A DNA stretch of 64,000 bases from contig VZSF01011179.1 of NCBI GenBank assembly GCA_013398295.1, positions 62,001 through 126,000 on the forward strand. Reading direction: 5' to 3'. This document shows, piece after piece, positions 1-10,793 of the stretch. Under the pieces are notes generated by a model. That model had not been told where the DNA came from. It ran no database searches and saw only the letters and a program-made list of their open reading frames with translations. Source of the DNA: Chionis minor (taxonomy: Eukaryota > Chordata > Aves > Charadriiformes > Chionididae). The first letter of the stretch is position 1. Every line of letters begins with the position of its first letter. Both the position numbers and the translations under genes were made by a program.

Positions 1-476
1 TCTTGCTCCTAGTTGGGCTAGTCTGCACAAAACCACCAAGGTGGCATTGGAATGTGTTTTCTTGGGAGGAAGGGAATCAGGGGCCCTGGTACCCATTGCA
101 AGACTTCTTTTCCAGGGAAGGACAGTGTACTACAAAGTACACACCCAGAATTCTTGGCAGGATCCTGAGCCTCAGTCCTGCCTCCTCCTAGTTAGTGCCT
201 GCTGTACTCCCAGAGACTCCTCACCAGGGCATCTCCTGGGAGGCACCAGCTGCAGATCTGCTGGGGCTGAGGAAGAGTCAGGCCTCCTACTTTCTCCATA
301 CCCATCCTCCTTGCTAGCCTTTTCTGCAGGGGGCACTGCATTTCTGTCATCCTTTTTATTTCATAAAGTGTCTGCTCTACCTTTCTAGCCCCTTATGATT
401 AGAAGATGGTTCTTGGCCTGAAATAAGCATCTTGGAGCCTAACTGAATTTTTTTTAATCTGAGTTTTCTGACTTAC
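1..476. other. SLCO1C1 intron (left edge)
   Basis: This is intron sequence beyond coding exon 6. I looked for the next SLCO1C1 exon on the minus strand and did not see it. Plus-strand reading frames here match no family I know and overlap one another. Confidence 0.6.
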
Positions 477-575
477 CCAGATCTACAAAGCCAATGTCAA
501 CATAAAGTTTGGCACACAGGGATCCTAGAAGAAAGCCAAATATTGGCCCTATAATTGCAACTGTCTGTACGCAGC
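477..575 (-). CDS. SLCO1C1: SLCO1C1 coding exon 6 (helix 5)
   Basis: The exon is 99 bp, with acceptor TTCTATTGCAG and donor CTGG|GTAAGT. It encodes [20 protein letters not shown] and [12 protein letters not shown]. It is the last exon of the gene inside the window. The next exon, expected to carry the GAWW signature, is not in bases 1-476. Confidence 0.95.
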
Positions 576-3500
576 CTGCAATAGAAAACAGGGGACTGTT
601 ACTCTTTTGAGTTAAAAAGAGCACTGGCTCTTGCTGCACCTAACAACAAAGTATGACATGTAGCGGGTAACAAGTGACACAGTCTTAAAATAGTCAGCCA
701 ATCTTTTCTCTCTGGCACATTAGTTACACAAGTTAGAACATTTTCAGGAAGAAAAAATCCAACAATAATATTTTCCCCACTGCATTGACACCGACTTTTT
801 TTGTTATTGTCCACCTAAATTCAATGCAAAGGAAAAGAAGTCATGAGACTTAATGGCCTGAACTCAATAAGAGCACTAATCTAAGTTTCTAAAGAAACTC
901 TTTAGCTGACTAGATTAAAGTAACTGGAAGCAAATGGCAATTATTTATGATAACTGACCACTTTAAGTTGTGGTGGGCTTTGAATCAGCTGAAAAATCAC
1001 TTTGGTTTGGTACCTAATATTAACATGTTTCAAAACAACCTCAGCTTTCTACATGTTTTGAATTTTCAAAATTGATCTGGAAATCTGGGGAGACTGAATC
1101 AGTGATACCAGCTTTTCAGAGCCTCAGCACTACTGTTTATAATTCTACCTGAATCTGGCGGGAAAGTTTTGAGTGCCTGCTGACATTCTATTTTAAGTGC
1201 TTAAAAGAGTACATGTTTTTTTTATCACTTTCCAGAGAACTGAATGTGCACAGAGACTCAGCAGTCCACATCCAGAAGAATTAGGAAGATTAGGGTAACA
1301 GCAGGAACCTAAGGTCAAATTCTTTCCTCAAATTAAGATAATGGAACTGCACTGGTATAATTAAAAGGAACTTGGTCCTTTGAGTGTACATGACTGTTAA
1401 ATAAAATTTAATATTGGAAATGATGCAAACAAAACAATCAGGGCCAGTTAATTCAATAACACTCATTCCATTATTCAGAATGACTCAGTTTCCTCTGGGC
1501 TAAAAGCCATTAGGAAAAATAAATGAATTATTTATTTTACCAATATATAGCGCAGCATTCTCTTCAACGGCATAATCATCAATGTATGCAATTCCCAGAG
1601 GCTGGATAGGAGTTTCACCTATTCCACGCAAAAGATTTCCCAGCAAAACATAGATCCACATGGAAGACCCTGCTTCTTTTTCACATCCTGGATACATCAT
1701 GAGAGAAACAACAATTACATGTTTGTCATGACATTTTGACACTGAATGCACATGACTTCTAAAATACTTCTAATATGGGAAAACCAGTGTGAAAACTGTG
1801 AAAAATGTTTTTGCGGAGGAAGGTGGGGATGGCAATTTTAACCCAATCAGCTTGAGACGAACACATGCTTAACGTGAACTGCTTCAGCCAAAGATATCAA
1901 GAATAGTGTGGTTAGCCAGACTAGGGAAGTGATTTTCCCCCTGTACTCAGCACTGGTGAGGCCCCACCTCACATAATATGTTCAGTTTTGCGCCCCTCAC
2001 TAGAAGAAAGACATTGAGATTATGAAGTGTGTTTAGAGAAGGGCAATGAATCTGGTGAGGAGTTGAGAGAACAAGTCTTATGAGGAGTGGCTGAGAGAAC
2101 TGGGGTTGTTTAGCCTGGAGAAAAGGAGGCTGAGGGGAGACCTTGTCACTCTCTACAACTACCTGAAAGGAGATTGTAGCCAGGTGGGGGTCAGTCTCTT
2201 CTCCCAAGTAACAACCCACAGGACAAGAGGAAATGGCCTCAAGTTGTGCCAGGGGACGTTTAGGCTGGACATTAAGAAAAAATTTGTTCATGGAATGGGT
2301 TATCAAACATTGGAACAGGCTGCCCAGGGAAGTGGTGTGGAATGTCCATCCCTGGAGGTATTTAAAAGACGGGTAGACATGGTTTAGTGGTGGTTTTGGC
2401 AGTGTTAGGTAAATGATTGGACTCAATGATCTTAAAGGTCCCTTCCAACCTAGATGTTTCTATGATTCTATGGTTTTATGATATTAGAAGTTGGCCAGTT
2501 TTATAAATTTGATGCCACATCCCATTTTAGAAACCCTTTTCACTTCCTTCTAACAAAAATTGGGAATCTCCTAATGGAAAGATTTGGGAAACATTGCTGA
2601 TAGTGAGCACTACCAGCCACATTTAATCCACAGGTACGACCATGCTAACACACACATATTTGGGACATTGATTTGCTCATCCACAGCTGGCTGGGCGTCA
2701 GGGAAGAATGCTCCTTGCCCACAAGAACCTCAACTCACCCAGAGGGGAGACACCTTCCTGGTGTGCAAAACGGGATCAGCGGGCAGGGAGAGAAACAAGA
2801 AGGGGGCTCTGCAGGCTGGGAGACCCAAGCAGCTATTTACAGCAGGGTGAGGATCCGAAGGCACAGTTCCCAGCAGAGGGAAGACCATGACTTTCCAAGG
2901 TCCCCATGGGAGATTTTGTGGTGTTTATGCAAGCCACAAAGCTGCAGAATGTTGCTGGAGGAGACAGCAAGGCTGGAGGAAAGGCTGCAGCCTGAAAAAA
3001 CATCTTGTCAGTGGGTAGTCGCACTTATATATTTATTTTTAATAAATTTGCCCTAGCCAGTAGACCTAGTTTTCCTGTGGGAAAGATTTATCCAATTCCC
3101 ATTTAATGGTTTTTTGGCATTCTAATAAACTATTGCATGAGAGTTTGGGAGCCTTTTGATGTATTTTAGTGTGCTTACCATAATATTTAAAAGACACCAT
3201 GCTCACCTGCATTTATTTTTGTATGAGACTTTTCCAAGGCTGAGAGTGGAGTTTGACTTTTATCCTCCAGACATGGAGAGATGCTGCCAGTCGAGTTGAT
3301 GGCGGAAGGGAATCTTTCATACCGATATCTGTTTATAAACCAAAGTTGTTTTTTACTGTCCCAACTTACAAGAAAAAGCAAAAGGATCTGTTATTACCAT
3401 GTAATATAGGCCCATAGCACTAAAACGTAAATTTCATTGTCATCCAGTGTTGCCAATGGTGTTTTACAGGGGATAAATAGAACTCAGTTTTCAGATACTG

Positions 3501-6500
3501 TGGTAGTATGTGACAATTGTCCTTTTGGTTCTTTCTGTGTCACAGTGATGTATTTCAGTTTAACAGCCACTTTGCTCCACTATGATACATGAATCTCTAC
3601 TAAGAGATTATCAGACAGGATGTATCCTCTTACTTGTGTATGATTGTCTTCCTGACTTTAGTCATCACTTCGTCACTAGAAGCTTCAACTATTCTTAAAA
3701 CATGTCAAAAATGTGGCTGATCAAGATCACAGACTAGTAAAATGATAAGTTGATTACAACTGAGAATATCATATATGTTACATTATTTGCTCTGCAGTAA
3801 TAAGTCTTTTCATAACAAATATTAAATTGAGTAACCACATTCACCTCTGCCTGTTTCTACAAGCATCTTCACAATCAATACCTAAGCATTTCAGCAAGCC
3901 AACATCCAGTGGGCATAGCCCAGTTGGAAAATACTGACCACTTTGCACGTACCGTCCCATGAAGAACTGGGGCATCGCAATTAGGAATGTTCCAGCTGAC
4001 ATAATTAAGCAGCCTGCTCCAATTATTCTTGGCCTGTGAAGCTTTGCTCCAAAGTAGCTTACAAGAATTATGACTAGGAGGTTCCCTTTGAAAGTACAAA
4101 ATGAAAACTGAGATTTACAGCTTGTCAATAAGAGAAGCCCTAAAAAACCAAAGCCCAGTGTGTGGTATGTGGAGGAATTTCAGAGGGAGAGGGCTGATTG
4201 TATGTGGTTGGTGTTCCTTTTTCTTTCAATGCATTCTTACAGGAGCCCAACACCTTCCATAATAAGAAAAACATAAACTTTTGGATAAGCAGCTGGAAAA
4301 CAGAAGGACTGTGCCAGCTGAAGAGAACAATATCCAGGAAAGCAGGAAAAGAAGGAATCAGAGAGATCTTTATACACTTAGGCTAAATTTCATTCCCATG
4401 AAAACCGCAGTCCACTGAACCCCCTTGAGATAAATTAAGTAATCTGAAATCACAAGTGACAATGTCATGCAGAAATCCTTAGTGCAAGAGCGAAGGGGAT
4501 GGACTGGATAATGAATGTGGATTACAGTTAGAGGTTTGTACTCTTGCTGCTTAATAAATCGCAAGGGGCAAAGAATGGTGGATGAGGTGGATTGCTGACA
4601 GAAGAAGAGAGAAAGTGGAAATCTGTGCAGGTCAATTCTCATTCAGTAATCAAAATTTCTATTTGTATTTATTACTCAGACACTAAGCTTATCAAGTTAC
4701 AAAATATTTAGGAGTATGTTGAATTTCTTTTGCTAGCGACCCTATCCTATCCAATGTAATTATACTGACAGTTATGCTGATATTTACTAAGTGAATCTTG
4801 CTTAGTTTTAATGGTTCAAGGAGATTCATACAATCATTTGTCATAACAAATCGCATCACTGTTTTTTCTGAAAACAAAAAGGGGTTTCTACAGCACATAC
4901 CAATTTCAAAACTGCCATCAATAACGCCAACCAAAGAGGAAGGGATATCAAATCTTCTTTCTATTTGTGTGATAGTACTTTTTAGATAACTTCCTGACAG
5001 TGCTTTAGCAAAATAAACAAAAGACAATGCACCAAGAAATATCTGTGAAGGAAATTGACAGAGATTAAAATCAGGCAGTACAGAAGGCTTTACTTTATGA
5101 ATTATTCTTAAACAATTCTTACATTCACACCTCTTCTTTTCCCAAAAAACCCCATCAATATATCTCCTACTTTTTATGAAAAGCTAGATTGCTGATTTGC
5201 CCATTTCTTTTGAGCAACAATGGTATAAACTGAACTTGCTCTTTGTCACTGCTAATTTCAGATAGGTGCCAAAGCTACTGGTTCCTTGAAAAATGGACAC
5301 ATATATTACCCTCCTGATGGCCCTAAGGAGGGTGTATCTTACACAATAACAATAAGGATAAATGTTAAGTGTGGCTTGGTGGAGAGGTGAATCATTGCTT
5401 GGGAATTTTTTAACATAGGCTTTTGAAATCAGCTGGATTTTAGACCCCTGTTCTGGTAAGCTATTCCCAACAAAGTCATGGGTGGCCAGGAGGGAGAAGT
5501 CTCTGCCACCTGTAACAAGTGTCCATGAGTTGAACAGTGACCTACCAGGCAATTCTCTTCTAGGCTCGTCCTTTCCCAGTCAGATTTCTTATCATCTCTA
5601 ATACATACATTTTCTTTTGAGTGCACACTGCATTTCGCTGGGGGAGAACTTTCTTGCATTCTTCTGTTTCATAGAGGCAGTTGTTTTCTCTTTGCTATGG
5701 CTATATATGTTTCAGTGTGCTTGTCGGAATCAGGAGTGGGCTTTGGGAATGAAACACCCACCCTCTTTACTGCACTTTGGTACATACTGCAAATGTGCAG
5801 ATTGAATCCCTTTTACATGAAATTAAACTGGAAGATGTGCTCCAGGAGGAAACTATATTCACTTCAACAGCTAATGGCTCTTTAGTCTCTGGGACAAGCC
5901 TAGAACCCGTTTGAAGTAACTCCCCACCTTGAAATGCACAGAGTGAGAGTGCAGGGTCCTTAGCACCAATTGTTTCAGTCCTAAAGAGCTATTGCCTAAA
6001 TTTGCATTCAGTAAATGCAGATTTACTAAGTTTACAAGCTCCAGGGATACTCACACACCATGCAATTGGTCACTGAAACCACAACATTGCTTTCTACCTT
6101 CAGATACAGGTTGTGTTGACTGAATACATAGGTCTGCTCCCTGGAAAAAAGTGTTAAAAAAGCCCCCCAAACACTAAACCAGAAATTAAAAGACACAGTT
6201 ATGTTTTGTATAAAGAGAGGTCTAGATCCTTATCCTACTCCAGAGACCTGCTCTCTGACCAATCAGGCTTCCAGTAAGCAGGCGCTCTCAAGCAATGTAC
6301 TCACCTCCAGGGCAACACTCCTTACAACATCTCATTTCACAAGGCACATTGGTAATAACACTGGCATCACTGTTGAATGCAAATTTCCATGTTAAGGTCC
6401 AAATATATCTCTGTCACATTCAACACACTTTATCCAGTGCTGGTTATTCCTCCTTCAAAAGCACTTGTGGGTAAATAAACAGTCTTTACTTGAAGGCTCT

Positions 6501-8340
6501 CAAAAATCTCTCTAGTAAAAAGATTGCTGTAATATTGTACGTTTTCTGTGGCTTTATGCCCCTGGATTTTAAATAGCAGTGTGAAAGCAAATATGGTTTT
6601 TCCACGGGAAAATCGTAAGGTCAAACTAGAACTTCAAATGTCTCTGCCTCTCTCTGGCACAAGTTTTTCTACTAGGTTCGCAACTCTCCCAGAAAGGAGA
6701 TGGAAATCAGGTGCAGCAGCGGAAAAATGCTCTTGATTTAGAGCTGTGACAGGAAGGCACACATGATTTCACATTCTTCTGTGGCTATTCAGTGACTGTA
6801 AGCAAGTATTTCGCCACGACTTTCTGGTTAATAAAGTCAATTTTAACACATGGGAAGGCTGATAATTGGTAAAAACAATGTGTTGAATCTGCATATTGTT
6901 TTGGAAACACATTAGGCAAATACAGAGCTGAAGACTTTTTTGTGACTTAGAAATATATTTGATAATTTCATACTGACTCATCAAGACATAATCAGAATGG
7001 GAAAAGGGTTAGTTCACCAAAAAAAAAAAAAAAAGATTTTCTAAGTCACAGCTGGAATAGGTTAATCATATCAATTTGGGTGCCCAGAAGCCACAAATTT
7101 TTTGAGCAGAAAGAAAATGAGCTGAAATATTATTGCTTTTCTATTTTTGGAGCTAGTAAGCTGATTCCTGACTGGCTAATCTGTGACTGAAGGTTTATTC
7201 AATGAAGGAATCGGATTATTGTTGCAGCAATGGAGGAACAATGGTAGAATTACTATTATGCTACACGCTTAATTAATACATTTCATCTTCTATTTCAAAA
7301 CAGGACCCCATTTCTAGGCCTTTACAGGATCAGAGAGTGCGTGCGTGTGTGTGTGTGTGTGTGTGTACACACAAAGCTCAACAGAAGTAAAGACTGTGCA
7401 AGACCAAAGACTTGTTTTCTGTACAACTCAAACCTTCTCGTCCCGCCATTGTATGCTGATTTATTGAGACCTCACCCAAGAGCGTGTCAGCATTTTCCAG
7501 CCTGGTTTTGGAAAGCAGGTAGAGACAGTAGGCAAAGCATCATGCTGCCTCCTGTACCCCAGTGTCCCATGCAGACAGCAATGCTCCTCCAAGGTGCAGC
7601 GATCCTACCATCAAGTAGATACAACTACATTACGAGGCTTAAAGCAGGGAGCTTCCATTGCCTCGAGGAGGTACTTCTCGTGGGTGAGAGAAATGCAGAT
7701 ACAGTGGTGAGACTTCTGCAGTTTCATTTCAAAGTCACGTCATGCAGCACTCTCTCAAATCAGGAATATTACAACAGTACTTTAATAATATAGCACTCAA
7801 AACATGTGGACCATAACACAAATATTATTTTTCAGAGCCCAGAAGACTACCATGGCCACAATCTTAAAAAACCAATTTTTACTAACAGCTGCCTCTGGCA
7901 CCTGTCTGCTGATGCTCTGTGCTTAACTTCAGGAAAATAGGGTGGTGCAATGAGAAGGATATAGTGACCTTTGAAGATGACCCTTGAAGGTCTCATGACA
8001 TGCAAGCCTCAACCAACAGGTTATATTTGAACATTGACAAACATTAGGCAAATACAGAGCTGAAGAAGACTTCTTTGTGACTTAGAAATATCTTTAATAA
8101 TTTCATACTGACTCCTCAAGACATAATCAGAACTGAAAAAGGGTTAGTTCGCAAAAAAAAAAAAAAAGTTTTCTAAGTCCCTACTGGAATATTCAAAAAC
8201 TCTTACTCTACCTTTATACCTCCACAACATGACTGTTTTTCCTTGGATGCAGACGATTCAGATTTGAATGAAGATCGGTCCACAGGCAGGATTGTGGTGT
8301 TTGAGAAAAAATGAGTGTTTTCTTTTGATGAAGTCTCCAT
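477..8340 (-). CDS. SLCO1C1: SLCO1C1 (OATP1C1) thyroxine/organic anion transporter, 5' six coding exons (partial)
   Basis: The gene encodes a 12-helix plasma-membrane organic anion transporter that carries T4, reverse T3 and conjugated steroids, chiefly at blood-brain and choroid plexus barriers (family knowledge). Six coding exons are visible at 8340-8212, 5042-4901, 4085-3953, 3328-3207, 1669-1541 and 575-477. They total 754 bp, with coding phases 0,1,2,1,1,1 that join without a frameshift. The N-terminus METSSKEN and the stretch [11 protein letters not shown]...[18 protein letters not shown] match the SLCO1C1 paralogue better than SLCO1A/1B. The visible part covers helices 1 to about 4-5 and the first large extracellular loop with an N-S-T glycosylation sequon. 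The start ATG has A at -3 and G at +4. The OATP signature around GAWW, the Kazal-like loop and the C-terminus should lie past the left edge. The gene sits downstream of PDE3A in the same orientation, as in mammals. Confidence 0.95.
576..1540. other. SLCO1C1 intron between coding exons 5 and 6
   Basis: A 965-bp AT-rich intron with GT-AG ends. No repeat or exon-like block is recognisable. Confidence 0.8.
1541..1669 (-). CDS. SLCO1C1: SLCO1C1 coding exon 5 (helix 4 region)
   Basis: The exon is 129 bp, with acceptor AGAAGCAG and donor ATTG|GTAAAA. It encodes [20 protein letters not shown] and [24 protein letters not shown]. The LLRGIG-x-P-I-x-PLG-x-x-Y-x-DD core is characteristic of OATPs. Confidence 0.95.
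1670..3206. other. SLCO1C1 intron between coding exons 4 and 5
   Basis: A 1,537-bp intron. Its left half is largely one CR1 LINE fragment (listed separately). The rest (2,490-3,206) shows nothing recognisable. Confidence 0.8.
1924..2482 (+). repeat. CR1 LINE 3' fragment, sense on plus strand
   Basis: A 5'-truncated CR1 retrotransposon. It contains the ORF2 C-terminal signature seen as [18 protein letters not shown] and NYLKG reading, then the CR1 3' UTR phrase ending in AAGGTCCCTTCCAACC and degenerate ATTCTATG-type terminal octamers (TATGATTCTATGG). It closely resembles the copy at 20.3-21.2 kb. The reading frame is broken, so the element is inactive. It is inserted antisense to SLCO1C1. Confidence 0.95.
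3207..3328 (-). CDS. SLCO1C1: SLCO1C1 coding exon 4 (extracellular loop)
   Basis: The exon is 122 bp, with acceptor TATAAACAG and donor TGCAG|GTGAGC. It encodes [20 protein letters not shown] and a variable Ser/Lys-rich stretch. The NST sequon and the SISPCL motif match the first large extracellular loop of SLCO1C1. This is the least conserved of the six exons, as in other OATPs. Confidence 0.93.
3329..3952. other. SLCO1C1 intron between coding exons 3 and 4
   Basis: A 624-bp intron with AT-rich unique sequence. No feature is recognised. Confidence 0.8.
3953..4085 (-). CDS. SLCO1C1: SLCO1C1 coding exon 3 (helices 2-3)
   Basis: The exon is 133 bp, with acceptor TTTCAAAG and donor GGACG|GTACGT. 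It encodes [19 protein letters not shown], then [20 protein letters not shown] and QFFMGR. The conserved FGAKLHRP loop between helices 2 and 3 is intact. Confidence 0.95.
4086..4900. other. SLCO1C1 intron between coding exons 2 and 3
   Basis: An 815-bp intron. No repeat or exon is recognised. Confidence 0.8.
4901..5042 (-). CDS. SLCO1C1: SLCO1C1 coding exon 2 (helix 1 and first loop)
   Basis: The exon is 142 bp, with acceptor TTCCTTCACAG and donor TTG|GTATGT. It encodes [15 protein letters not shown] (helix 1), the conserved [10 protein letters not shown] loop, and [13 protein letters not shown] entering helix 2. As far as I recall, 142 bp is a common size for this exon in OATP1 genes. The last codon is split after its first base. 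Confidence 0.95.
6909..7059 (+). repeat. 151-bp direct duplication, copy A
   Basis: This begins ACATTAGGCAAATACAGAGC and ends CTGGAATA. It matches copy B at 8041-8191 over its whole length with scattered substitutions and small offsetting indels, including an A-tract in the same relative position. I do not recognise it as a known transposable element. No target-site duplication is evident. Confidence 0.9.
7337..7374 (+). repeat. (TG)n microsatellite
   Basis: Alternating GTGC then GT repeats running into ACACAC. A simple repeat inside an SLCO1C1 intron. Confidence 0.98.
8041..8191 (+). repeat. 151-bp direct duplication, copy B, adjacent to splice donor
   Basis: Second copy of the unit at 6909-7059, in the same orientation and 1,132 bp away. 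In gene direction it begins 20 bp inside the intron after the SLCO1C1 first coding exon (donor at 8211-8210). The internal A-tract (about 15 A at 8153-8167) reads as a T-tract in the pre-mRNA. Confidence 0.9.
8212..8340 (-). CDS. SLCO1C1: SLCO1C1 coding exon 1 (start codon, cytoplasmic N-terminus)
   Basis: This exon has 43 codons starting [12 protein letters not shown] and ending SCCGGIK at donor AAG|GTAGAG. It is in phase 0 with the next exon, which begins IFLGALSF. The hydrophilic, serine-rich segment is the cytosolic N-terminus before helix 1. Upstream in transcript direction, a pyrimidine-rich stretch ending TTTAG at 8358-8359 is a probable acceptor. That would make this exon carry about 17 nt of 5' UTR (8341-8357) and imply at least one non-coding exon further upstream. 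Confidence 0.93.
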
Positions 8341-8769
8341 GATGATATCCCCTGCCTCTAAACCAGAAAACATGGAGCACATTTTAAAAGGGCATCCTAT
8401 TAGCTCAGCCTCAAAAGCTTGTCATGTGACAGCAACACCCCGCTGTACTGTTTTCCCTACAAGAGCAATTATCAAACATTACAACAGCATCTGACCAGTG
8501 CACTGGATGTTTAATTATGGAAATTTGCAATCCACTTGCCTATAATAATGAAGATTAAATCATAGTCAGCAAACAGCCTTCATCTTCAATCTCTACCTAT
8601 CATCAACTTGATTTCACTGAACATTTGACCAAGCATTACCAGAGGACTAAATGAGGCTTGTTAACATTTTAAACAACACTTCTGGAGCCGATATGTAAGT
8701 TCACGTTTCTAGATGTGACCATGTCTGCGGAGATTTCTCAGAGCTGATCTCTCAATTTCCCATATATCT

Positions 8770-8900
8770 GGGACATTAAGTAATTAGATCAAAGGAAATC
8801 TAGCCCTGTTAATGAGGGACTTGAATTGTTTTAGATTGAAACATTAGCCCTAATCGTCTGATGTTAGCTAATGAGTTACACAAGAATAAAGAGGTTTAGT
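8770..8900. promoter_or_regulatory. Candidate enhancer: TCF/LEF-like and homeodomain-like motif cluster
   Basis: Within 130 bp there is a perfect TCF/LEF-type site ATCAAAGG (8788-8795), a TAATTAG homeodomain-type site just before it, and further TAATGAG, TAATCG and GCTAATGAG motifs. The sequence lies about 430 bp upstream of the SLCO1C1 start codon. Motif matching alone is weak evidence in AT-rich DNA. The link to SLCO1C1 regulation is inference. Confidence 0.25.
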
Positions 8901-9271
8901 TCCCTTTACCATTTTAGATAGGGCCTTAGGGCTCAGTGGTCAATTGTTACAGGAAAAATGTGAATTTGCTTCTTTGCAGGTAAATACAAAGAAGTAAAGA
9001 AAACTTAAATGCTACAGTTTGAGAACAAAAGATATCAGTAATTCTTAAATCTCTACTTACATACTGCAGTACTTTGTTCTTAATTTCAATCTCTAAATCA
9101 GATCTGAAAATATTTATGAAATCAGCTTCTGTGTTCACTTTTAAGCAGAACTATGTTTTATAGAACTACTGCCTGAAAATACAAATAGGGGAAATTCCTA
9201 TACTTTTATGCTTGTCAAAAGACACATATCTTACATAAATAAAAAATATGTATGGTTTTATGTACATGTAT

Positions 9272-9303
9272 ATGTGTATGTACATGTACATGTACATACA
9301 CAT
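9272..9303. repeat. 32-bp perfect palindrome of TGTACA/CATG units
   Basis: Reading outward from the centre between 9287 and 9288, all 16 base pairs are complementary. The mismatch comes only at 9271/9304. The sequence consists of interlocking TGTACATG and GTATG units. It could form a cruciform or simply be a short alternating purine-pyrimidine simple repeat. Confidence 0.95.
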
Positions 9304-10750
9304 GTATTCATGGCTTCCCAAGGGTCTGTGAAGTATCCACTTGTGCTTCCAGAAACAGAAGTGAAAAATAACAAAAGTATATCTAGATGCTAAGATTTGC
9401 TAATGGAAATATTGCCTAGGTTCCGTTCATATACAGACCAGGCAAAAACACTGTGGCTACGGTACTAGCATTTTTACTGAGATCTCTCCATCACATCAGA
9501 TGAAGTAAGACCTACTGACTACATATAAGAGAACTATTTACATTTGACACTGCCTTGACAGGAACTGTAATGCATTTCCTTGTCTGCACTGATAAGCAGA
9601 TTTTTTTCAAAACAACAATAACAAAAGAAGAATGGTTTGTACATGCTGCAGAAAACTTGTTCGTCCAGCGGAGGAGCAGGGGACCTGCACAGTATCCTCC
9701 ACTGCACCCCATATGCAGGGTTGACAAAAAACAGAAAAAAGCACTATGGAGGTGTAGTTTGACACACCAATGCTTAGTAGCGGCATACAAGTTCATGTCA
9801 CACTGAGTTGGTACAATTCTCAAATGGACAGCAGTACTTAAACTAAACTTATACTCAGCAGTAGAAAAAATATTACCATTTCTTATCAGACTCTGTACGG
9901 CAAATGGAAGCATGCTAGGAAGGACTGGTAGCCAATACAAGTTTTACAGGCTTTAACATATCCCCAGTTGTTCTTACGGCACAGCTTTAAGGAGGTCAAT
10001 AGTTTTCTGGCCTGGAGAAACCTGCAACCATATATTTCAGAGCATCAGTTCTGTTGCCCTTATGATGCCTCTGAGGGAAACTGCTAACGCAAGACAGAGA
10101 GTGTGTGCCCAGCAGTACCACAGCCCACAGAAATATTGGCTTTAACCTTTCCTCTTTTGTGCAACCAGCACGAATGTGAGTGTTTCATTCTCATCACAAA
10201 CTTGTCCTATGCCACTCAAATACTTTTTGGTACCATTGATATTGTGCTGGGAGTATCCATATTACACTGCCAACTGGGTTGAGAGGTTGGAGATAGCTCT
10301 GGTTTTACCCAAGCAGATACCTCGCCAGTAAGGACGGTCTCTTACTGGCTTGGATACAGTGATAGCCTTACATTTTTGACATATCTTGGATACCATATTT
10401 CTCCAGTCCTATGAAATGTGAGGACAGATAATCCCTGTCAGCTCTTCCTTCCCAAATGTGGCAGGAATGCTAGCAAAACGTAATCCTGTGTAGTGGCACA
10501 TTTCATTGAGGTCAGGTTACTGGACCAGTTTGTCCGATGACAACAAAACCCCAGACTTCCGCCTGTGGCACCCTGCTTGTTTAAGAAACGTAGTTTTTCT
10601 TCTTTATTTTCTATCTTGTGCTTTAAAAAGACAAGATAAATGCAGTCACCTCACCACCACTGAAACACTTGGGGCCCAATTCAACCCTCCCATGGTTACA
10701 CCACTAAATTCAAGCCTTCTGTATCTAGCAGCCTCCAAGCATCTCTCTTC

Positions 10751-10789
<39 letters not shown>

Positions 10790-10793
10790 CACA
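10751..10793 (+). repeat. (AT)3(TG)n(CG)4 alternating purine-pyrimidine tract
   Basis: About 43 bp of uninterrupted purine-pyrimidine alternation, moving from ATAT through a long TG run to GCGCGCGC and CACA. This is a simple repeat with strong Z-DNA-forming composition. Confidence 0.97.

Larger units (their letters stand above)
5043..8211. other. SLCO1C1 intron after the first coding exon
   Basis: A 3,169-bp intron holding a (TG)n microsatellite and both copies of a 151-bp direct duplication (listed separately). The remainder is AT-rich unique sequence without recognisable exons. Confidence 0.8.

Noticed and set aside
1947..2426. A 159-codon minus-strand frame
   Set aside because: It is the antisense of a CR1 LINE fragment.
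7341..7793. A 150-codon plus-strand frame beginning with Val-Cys repeats
   Set aside because: It starts in a (TG)n microsatellite and continues without recognisable domains inside an intron.
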